Shown: positions 6,646 to 10,987 of the stretch, piece by piece
Layout: the number at the start of each line of letters is the position of its first letter
How positions within the stretch are numbered: the first letter of the stretch is position 1
Assembly (NCBI GenBank): GCA_023230285.1
Contig: JALNXP010000057.1
Location: forward strand, 1-10,987
DNA length: 10,987 nucleotides
From: Bacteroidales bacterium
Lineage (GTDB): Bacteria > Bacteroidota > Bacteroidia > Bacteroidales > BM520
Direction of reading: 5' to 3'
Program-made: the position numbers and the translations under genes
Notes under the pieces: model-generated
What the model saw: only the letters and a program-made list of their open reading frames with translations
The model's database searches: none
What the model was told of the DNA's origin: nothing

Positions 6646-7320
6646 ATGAAGAAAATTAGTTTATTATTAGCAGTACTTATCATTGTACTTGCTTCTTGCA
6701 ACAACAAAAAAGTTGAAAAACAAACAGAAAACACAGAATGTAAAGACAAACAAGAATGCCAAATGACTCCTGAAGAAAAAGCTGCAATGGAGGAATTTCG
6801 TGCAAAATGGGACAATTGGGTTAACTTAGAAGAAGCCGAAAAAACTGCTTTAATCGCTCAAGCCAAAGAAAATATCGCAAAATGCGAAGCTAAAATGGCT
6901 GAAATGGAAGCTAAAGAAGGCGAAGGATGCTGCAAAGCTAAAGAAGGCGAAGGATGCTGCAAAGCTAAAGAAGGCGAAGGCTGTAAAAGCAAAGAAGGCG
7001 AAGGCTGTAAAGGCAAAGAAGGCGAAGGCTGTAAAAGCAAAGAAGGCGAAGGCTGTAAAGGCAAAGAAGGCGAATGTTGCAAAAACAAACATCCTGAATT
7101 AACACCTGAACAAAAAGCTGAATTTGAAGCCAAGAAAGCTGAATTTGAAGCCAAATGGGCACAAATCGACAGTCTTTCTATAGAAGAACAAAAAGCTCTC
7201 ATCGATGCAAAAATGGAATGTATGAAACACAGATGTCATGGTGACAAATGCGCACCGGCTTCCGGTGACAGTTGCAAAAAAGATTGCGACAAATCATGCG
7301 ATAAAAAATGTGACAAATAA
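6646..7320 (+). CDS. Cysteine/lysine/glutamate-rich repeat lipoprotein
   Basis: A 224-residue lipoprotein: signal peptide with lipobox LASC, lipidated C18, so anchored in the envelope. Layout: linker with two Cys (20-40); helical segment starting TPEEKAAMEEFRAKW (41-82); seven tandem KEGEGC(C)Kx units (90-147); a second helical segment starting TPEQKAEFEAKKAEFEAKW (153-197) that resembles the first; and a tail HGDKC...CKKDCDKSCDKKC (198-224). There are 21 cysteines including the lipidated one. The TPEEK/LTPEQK starts recall the LTxxQ motif of periplasmic CpxP/Spy-like proteins, a weak similarity. Dense Cys with Lys, Glu, Asp and two His suggests metal binding or thiol buffering; this is inference, and I recognise no named family. 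It has its own promoter and ends at a bidirectional terminator. Long open frames on the opposite strand here are by-products of the repeats. Confidence 0.88.
   Translation: MKKISLLLAVLIIVLASCNNKKVEKQTENTECKDKQECQMTPEEKAAMEEFRAKWDNWVNLEEAEKTALIAQAKENIAKCEAKMAEMEAKEGEGCCKAKEGEGCCKAKEGEGCKSKEGEGCKGKEGEGCKSKEGEGCKGKEGECCKNKHPELTPEQKAEFEAKKAEFEAKWAQIDSLSIEEQKALIDAKMECMKHRCHGDKCAPASGDSCKKDCDKSCDKKCDK
6913..7086 (+). repeat. Seven tandem 24/27-base coding repeats (KEGEGC units)
   Basis: Units 1 and 2 (6913-6939, 6940-6966; 27 bases, KEGEGCCKA) are identical. Units 3 to 6 are 24 bases, alternating KEGEGCKS and KEGEGCKG, and the 48-base pair 6967-7014 is repeated without change at 7015-7062. Unit 7 (7063-7086, KEGECCKN) is divergent. 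Perfect identity, including third codon positions, points to two separate recent duplications, and copy number probably varies between strains. Confidence 0.95.
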
Positions 7321-7338
7321 CAATTCTCATTTTATTGA

Positions 7339-7378
7339 TGTATAAAAAAAGCTGCCTTAGAGCAGCTTTTTTTATACA
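7339..7378. terminator. Bidirectional intrinsic terminator, 17-bp perfect stem
   Basis: TGTATAAAAAAAGCTGC (7339-7355) and its exact reverse complement (7362-7378) flank a six-base loop. The GC part of the stem (GCTGC/GCAGC) is followed by seven T on either strand, so it can terminate transcription of both converging genes. The outer right arm covers the cvpA stop codon and its last two bases of coding sequence. Confidence 0.93.
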
Positions 7379-7932
7379 CAAACAAATCGGTTGTCTTGAA
7401 AAAACGACATCAAAAGTGCAACTATATCACTTGTACTTTCTTTCTTTTCAAAAAGAGGAATAATCTTCTCTATATATTGATAAAAAAATGAATCCGCTAA
7501 AAATCCACTTTTTGCGCCATCGCTCAATATATTAAACATATTTAATATATAGATAATCAAACCGGCAACAACAACAAATTTCAACGCACCGAACACAGCT
7601 CCAAACACTTTATTAACTCCGCCGAGTGCTATCGTTTCAGCTACTTTATGCAACAATCTGCCTAACAGTTCAATTAACAAGGCAACAACAATAAACACTA
7701 CAACAAAAGCAATGATTTTTACTATTTGAGGCGATATTGCTTTAGAAGATTCTGCAAGTCCGGGAAATTGGATAAAGCAATAGTTCATAATAATAGTAGA
7801 AAACTTTAAAGCAATCCAAATTCCAAGTATCAAACCAACTAAATTTGCCAATTCTTTGATAAGACCTTTTCTAAAGCCTTCTATAAAACCTAATACAATA
7901 AAAACGAGGATAACGACATCAAACCAATTCAT
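7372..7932 (-). CDS. cvpA: CvpA family inner-membrane protein
   Basis: A 186-residue integral membrane protein of the CvpA (colicin V production) family. Four hydrophobic segments are visible (about 3-20, 28-48, 68-90, 105-131), followed by a soluble tail. The N-terminus MNWFDVVILVFIVLGFIEGFR, with the following KGLIKELANLVGLILGIW (family pattern D-x-x-x-L...G..RG...E...L.G...G), is typical, as is the helix LGRLLHKVAETIALGGVNKVFGAVFG (90-115, quoted here in parts: LLGRLLHKV then LGGVNKVFGAVFG). In other bacteria CvpA affects purF-linked colicin V release and envelope stress or bile tolerance; the molecular role is unclear. Its stop lies within the bidirectional terminator. It diverges from a small lipoprotein gene over 70 AT-rich bases where I see no consensus promoter for either gene. 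Confidence 0.93.
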   Translation of the reverse strand: MNWFDVVILVFIVLGFIEGFRKGLIKELANLVGLILGIWIALKFSTIIMNYCFIQFPGLAESSKAISPQIVKIIAFVVVFIVVALLIELLGRLLHKVAETIALGGVNKVFGAVFGALKFVVVAGLIIYILNMFNILSDGAKSGFLADSFFYQYIEKIIPLFEKKESTSDIVALLMSFFQDNRFVCV

Positions 7933-8002
7933 AATAAAAATTTTTGCTAAGTTATATATTTTTTTCTAATAATAACGTTTTAAACAAGATAATGATTTTA
8001 TT

Positions 8003-8215
8003 ATGAAGAGAAAAAACGTCACCGTATTGTTAATTATTTGTTTATCAATACTTTTATGCTCGTGTGCCACAAATAAGGGATACAAAAAGCCAAAAAAAAA
8101 GAAAAATTGTGATTGCCCATCTTTTTCTGAAATGCAAAATATTAATTTAGACAAATCATTGCAAACAGCAGAAAGGGAAGCGAACACAAATCCGCTTCCC
8201 TTTCTAACAATATGA
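8003..8215 (+). CDS. Small lysine-rich lipoprotein with NCDCP motif
   Basis: A 70-residue lipoprotein precursor: MKRK start, hydrophobic core 6-18, lipobox LCSC with lipidated C21, giving a mature chain of 50 residues. The mature part is very basic at first (GYKKPKKKKNCDCPSF, 26-41), then polar. Short Bacteroidota lipoproteins with a basic stretch followed by CxCP are, as I recall, common and uncharacterised; C36 and C38 could bind metal or form a disulfide. The frame is supported by the CDCPSF motif. A run of nine A at 8092-8100 in the lysine stretch is prone to slippage. The last 15 codons coincide with a 13-bp inverted repeat, so the C-terminus past about residue 55 may be shaped by an RNA structure rather than by protein function. 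Confidence 0.75.
   Translation: MKRKNVTVLLIICLSILLCSCATNKGYKKPKKKKNCDCPSFSEMQNINLDKSLQTAEREANTNPLPFLTI
8170..8205. terminator. 13-bp perfect inverted repeat, probable hairpin terminator
   Basis: AGAAAGGGAAGCG (8170-8182) pairs perfectly with CGCTTCCCTTTCT (8193-8205) across a ten-base loop. It lies between converging genes, as a shared terminator would, but inside the coding sequence of the small lipoprotein and with no long T run on either strand. It could also act in mRNA stability. Confidence 0.6.
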
Positions 8216-8228
8216 TTTTCAGTTGTTT

Positions 8229-9083
8229 TTATAATTTAATCAAACTACCGGAACCTTTAATCACAACATCGTCAACATTTGCTTTGCCTGTATAATAAAC
8301 ATTGCCGGAACCTAATATAGTGCCACTCAATTTATCTTTCACATTAACATACAAATCCCCTGAATTATCAGAGCTAAAAGTACAAGTTTGCACTTCTAAA
8401 TCAATTGCATTAATACTACCTGAGCTATTTATAACGAGTACAGCATCTTCGGCTGTACCACTAAATGTACAATCAGCAGCGGTTGTTGATTTAACTTTTA
8501 AAGATTCAACTTTTATAGTATTAATATAGCCTTTAGCTGAAACAGATAAATTTATATCCAAAGTATTGCAATTTATAGTATCAATTTCTAAGACACCACT
8601 ATTTGCAGCTATAATCTTAAAATCTGTAATAGTAGAATTCTTTACCACTGCTCTTGCTTTATCCTTAACATATAAAACCACAGACTCGTTAGCATAATTA
8701 TAAATATTCAGTCGACTTACATCATTTAAAACCACTTCAGGTTCATTCGGAGCGTAAACATTGACCAATAAAGGCTTTTCAAAAACCAACTCATAATAAT
8801 CTTTGTCTTTAATAGTTAGAACATTGTCATTGACTTCAGTAACGATATAAGGCACTAAACTTGATTCTGCGGTAATATCCAAATAATATTTATCTTGGAA
8901 CCAATTCAAGCTCGTTATATAATTATCATAGACATACATTTTATCAAAATTAATAAGGTATAGTGTTTGAGTAACTAATTCGCCATCGCCATTAACTTTT
9001 GTAATTTGCGGTTCATCAGGGTCACAAGAAGCCAATATGACGGGCAGAAATATAAGTACCGCTAATAATTTATTTGTTTTCAT
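8229..9083 (-). CDS. DUF2807 (head-GIN) surface lipoprotein
   Basis: A 284-residue lipoprotein: signal peptide with lipobox LASC and lipidated C20, followed by acidic DPDEP. An acidic stretch just after the cysteine is the kind of signal that sends Bacteroidota lipoproteins to the cell surface, so surface exposure is likely (inference). The rest is a run of short beta strands (about 28-280), and the end GSGNVYYTGKANVDDVVIKG then SGSLIKL (258-284) is the hallmark of DUF2807, called putative auto-transporter adhesin, head-GIN domain; such chains form a beta-solenoid. I chose the ATG at 9083 because it begins exactly at the signal peptide; an ATG at 9134 upstream lies inside a terminator hairpin. 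The gene follows the FN3/T9SS gene on the same strand, with a terminator between. Adhesion is suggested by the family name only. Confidence 0.88.
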   Translation of the reverse strand: MKTNKLLAVLIFLPVILASCDPDEPQITKVNGDGELVTQTLYLINFDKMYVYDNYITSLNWFQDKYYLDITAESSLVPYIVTEVNDNVLTIKDKDYYELVFEKPLLVNVYAPNEPEVVLNDVSRLNIYNYANESVVLYVKDKARAVVKNSTITDFKIIAANSGVLEIDTINCNTLDINLSVSAKGYINTIKVESLKVKSTTAADCTFSGTAEDAVLVINSSGSINAIDLEVQTCTFSSDNSGDLYVNVKDKLSGTILGSGNVYYTGKANVDDVVIKGSGSLIKL

Positions 9084-9111
9084 ATTTATAGGTTTTAAAT
9101 TGCTATAAGTC

Positions 9112-9142
9112 AAAAAAAAGGGGAGAATTTTCATCTCCCCTT
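9112..9142 (-). terminator. Intrinsic terminator after the FN3/T9SS gene
   Basis: Read leftwards, AAGGGGAGA (9142-9134 on the - strand), a seven-base loop, and TCTCCCCTT (9126-9118) form a GC-rich 9-bp stem directly followed by a run of eight T (9119-9112). It starts 22 bases after the stop at 9165. Only 28 bases separate the T run from the DUF2807 ATG, with no -7 box between them. Confidence 0.9.
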
Positions 9143-9164
9143 AATTATTAATTATTTATGATGA

Positions 9165-10987
9165 TTACTTTTTAACAACCACACGATTGTTCAATTTAGC
9201 ACCACCCATAGTAGTTACTTCGAAGAAGTAAACTCCGGAAGCAAAACCGGAAACTGTTATATTAACAGAAGTTTGACCTTCATAATCAATAACTTCAATT
9301 AATTGACCATTTGTATTGTAAACAGTAACTTTGTCAATCTCAACGCCTTCAATTTGTACATAGCTATTAGCCGGGTTCGGGTAAATTGACAAGTTTGCAG
9401 CTTCAATTTCATCAATACTTGCAACTACAGGTATTGAATAAGTAGTAGCATCTGATTCACCGGCTTCAGTTGCAGCACAAACTGTAGTAACAGAATATGT
9501 ATAGTAACCGGAAGCTAATGTTTCTGTATCAACATAATATTCTTCGGCAATATTTTCAGCGATTAAGATACCTTGTCTGTAAACGTTGTAAACAGGGTCG
9601 ATAAGGTTAGCAGGAGCTGTCCATTCTAATGCTATTTGGTTAGTACCTATTACAGTTGCTGTTAAGCCTGTAGGAGCCATACAGAATTGTGGATTAACAT
9701 TGTCTATACAAGTAGCTGTTGATTCTACATTATTAGCACCATAGAGAGCTTTAATACAATATGTATAATCTATACCAATTGGAGGATAATCTACATATTG
9801 TTCTTCGGCAGCAGCTACAGAAGTAATAAGTTCATCATTACGATAAATTGCATAACCGCTAAGGTCATTATAGATGTCGCTTGGTTTTTCCCAAGAGAGT
9901 TCTACAGCTTCTAAGTTTACATTAGCTTCGAATACTGTAACAGCATTTACGATGATGTTATTAACAGTAATATTGCTGATTTCGGATTCAACGCCTGCAT
10001 ACAGTGCAGAGACACCAAATTCGTAAGAATTTGTTTCAGCAGCAAATTTATAGATATAAGATTCATCACCAACTATTACAGCTGGTTCATTACCTGCATA
10101 TACTTTGTAAGCATCAGCGCGGTCATTACCTGTCCAAGCCAACTCTACTGTCAGGTTATCTGCACCTTCTTTGTATAAATTGGTAACAGGAGGATACATG
10201 TTGTTGTATTCGAGGACGACACCGTCACATACGGATTCTGACATAACACCTGCTTCGTAGTAAGCTTTAACGCAGTATAACATTGTACCAGGAACACCAG
10301 GAACATCTGTAGTTGAAGTTACAGTATTATCAAGTATGCTGATTAATTCATCATTACGGAATAATACATAGCTGACTAAGTTAGTTTCATCTTCAGGAGC
10401 TGTCCATTCAATATCAACAGTATTATTGTCTGATTGGAGTTCTGCATCTACAGAAGCAACTTCAGCAACATCAACAACTGCGAAAGTAGAAAGTTTTTCT
10501 GATTCACAACCGGAAGCGTAAACTGCGGCTACATCAAATTGATAAGAACCTTCTTCAGGAACGGTAAGAGCGAAGAAGTTTTCAGGTATTTGTGCAACAA
10601 AGTCGCCGGCAATGTAAAGGCTATAGCCTATAGCATCTTCTGCTTCATTCCATTCGAGTTCTATATAATTGTTATAAGCCATTGCGGTTAAACCGGTAAC
10701 AGCAGGTAATACGATACGTACATCTCCGACACATGCGATAGGATTATTGCAATTTGTAACATCAGCATAATTTACTAAGATACAGTATTCATAAATACCT
10801 TCAGGCAAACTATAGTCTACAAACATATTTGTTGTAATTTCAGCAACGAAATCATCATTTCTGTAGACAGTATAAGATTCGATTTCGTTATCATAAATTA
10901 CTGATGGAGCATTCCATGTAAGAGTTACATTGCAATTATCTACTGTATAAGCGAGATTTTCGACAGGATTGCAGGAGCTGTTATTTT
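9165..10987 (-). CDS. Secreted multi-FN3 protein with type IX sorting domain, C-terminal part
   Basis: The frame stays open to the window edge, so the start is outside; 606 residues are visible. An ATG at 10826 falls in the middle of an FN3 unit and is not the start. Six fibronectin type III-like units follow one another, each with a conserved Trp in a strand of the type xLxWxAP and an S-Y-x-(V/L)-(Y/F)-R-N-D-like strand; in visible numbering the Trp are at 24, 112, 194, 284, 365 and 455. After a short linker comes a type A T9SS C-terminal domain (about 530-606): LSIYPNPANSYVQIEG, VTVYNTNGQLIEVID, SGVYFFEV, ending NNRVVVKK. Such domains direct export across the outer membrane through the type IX system and are then usually cleaved, with the cargo attached to the cell surface or released. 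The missing N-terminal part could carry an enzymatic or further adhesive domain. A strong terminator follows the gene. Confidence 0.93.
   Translation of the reverse strand, partial: NNSSCNPVENLAYTVDNCNVTLTWNAPSVIYDNEIESYTVYRNDDFVAEITTNMFVDYSLPEGIYEYCILVNYADVTNCNNPIACVGDVRIVLPAVTGLTAMAYNNYIELEWNEAEDAIGYSLYIAGDFVAQIPENFFALTVPEEGSYQFDVAAVYASGCESEKLSTFAVVDVAEVASVDAELQSDNNTVDIEWTAPEDETNLVSYVLFRNDELISILDNTVTSTTDVPGVPGTMLYCVKAYYEAGVMSESVCDGVVLEYNNMYPPVTNLYKEGADNLTVELAWTGNDRADAYKVYAGNEPAVIVGDESYIYKFAAETNSYEFGVSALYAGVESEISNITVNNIIVNAVTVFEANVNLEAVELSWEKPSDIYNDLSGYAIYRNDELITSVAAAEEQYVDYPPIGIDYTYCIKALYGANNVESTATCIDNVNPQFCMAPTGLTATVIGTNQIALEWTAPANLIDPVYNVYRQGILIAENIAEEYYVDTETLASGYYTYSVTTVCAATEAGESDATTYSIPVVASIDEIEAANLSIYPNPANSYVQIEGVEIDKVTVYNTNGQLIEVIDYEGQTSVNITVSGFASGVYFFEVTTMGGAKLNNRVVVKK
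9426..10970 (-). repeat. Array of six FN3 units alternating between two sub-types
   Basis: Approximate unit borders, left end of each unit on the + strand first: 9426-9677, 9678-9938, 9939-10190, 10191-10466, 10467-10706, 10707-10970. Units 1, 3 and 5 (from the N-terminal side) carry a YC...C cysteine pattern and YRND/FRND; units 2, 4 and 6 do not share it. Trp-to-Trp spacings are 88, 82, 90, 81 and 90 residues, so a two-unit period of about 171 residues is visible. DNA identity between units is low, so these are old duplications. Confidence 0.75.

Noticed and set aside
6850..7202. Three long open frames on the - strand antisense to the cysteine-rich lipoprotein
   Set aside because: They are low-complexity by-products (Phe/Ala and Leu/Pro/Ser repeats) of the KEGEGC repeats read backwards. 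None has a signal, promoter or recognisable fold, while the + strand frame has a lipobox and promoter.
7933..8002. Divergent promoters between cvpA and the small lipoprotein
   Set aside because: The region is AT-rich, but I find no TAnnTTTG on either strand with a matching upstream element. Promoters must exist but cannot be placed.
9091..9114. Promoter for DUF2807 using TTTG at the end of the T run
   Set aside because: A TTTG (9114-9111) does lie 20 bases before TATAAATA, but that sequence does not match TAnnTTTG, and initiation would fall within the coding sequence.
9084..9134. Upstream ATG (9134) as start of the DUF2807 lipoprotein
   Set aside because: It would put 17 residues in front of a complete lipoprotein signal peptide and would begin inside a terminator hairpin.
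10824..10826. ATG as start of the FN3/T9SS gene
   Set aside because: The frame continues without a stop to the window edge, and the upstream codons encode the first part of an FN3 unit, including its conserved Trp.

Overview
The window is a compact, AT-rich bacterial chromosome segment that reads as Bacteroidota, most likely an uncultured member of Bacteroidales. Four things support this: Bacteroidota-type promoters (a TAnnTTTG -7 box, twice as the identical TATCTTTGCAAA), A-rich leaders without clear Shine-Dalgarno sequences, Bacteroidota-restricted families (DUF3822, the head-GIN DUF2807 family, small NCDCP lipoproteins), and a C-terminal type IX secretion (T9SS) sorting domain. No tRNA, rRNA, CRISPR, insertion sequence or phage gene was seen. 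No gene-free stretch exceeds about 110 bases.

Left part (1-3032, + strand): the 3' part of recJ (single-strand exonuclease), then coaD (phosphopantetheine adenylyltransferase) behind its own promoter, then an exported 428-residue protein whose C-terminus looks like a thioredoxin fold without the CxxC pair. Its end overlaps rsmD tail-to-tail.

Middle (2999-6561, - strand): two transcription units. The first is a tightly overlapping three-gene operon: a membrane-anchored pseudopilin-like protein, a DUF3822 protein, and rsmD (16S rRNA guanine-N2 methyltransferase). The second is sdaA (iron-sulfur L-serine dehydratase) followed 11 bases later by a solo PD-(D/E)XK domain of the HsdR N-terminal type.

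Right part (6590-8215): a + strand lipoprotein with 21 cysteines, built around seven KEGEGC-type repeats that show very recent DNA duplication. It faces cvpA (- strand) across a perfect 17-bp bidirectional terminator hairpin. A small lysine-rich lipoprotein diverges from cvpA and ends in a 13-bp perfect inverted repeat that lies inside its own coding sequence.

Far right (8229-10987, - strand): a DUF2807 lipoprotein lies downstream of a large secreted protein with six fibronectin type III (FN3) units and a T9SS sorting domain, open at the window edge. The FN3 units alternate between two sub-types. A strong intrinsic terminator sits between the two genes.

Most genes are housekeeping or envelope genes. 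The observations best worth following are the pseudopilin-like/DUF3822 pair, the cysteine-rich repeat lipoprotein, the A-B FN3 array, and the terminator placements. I see no convincing defence or mobile system.
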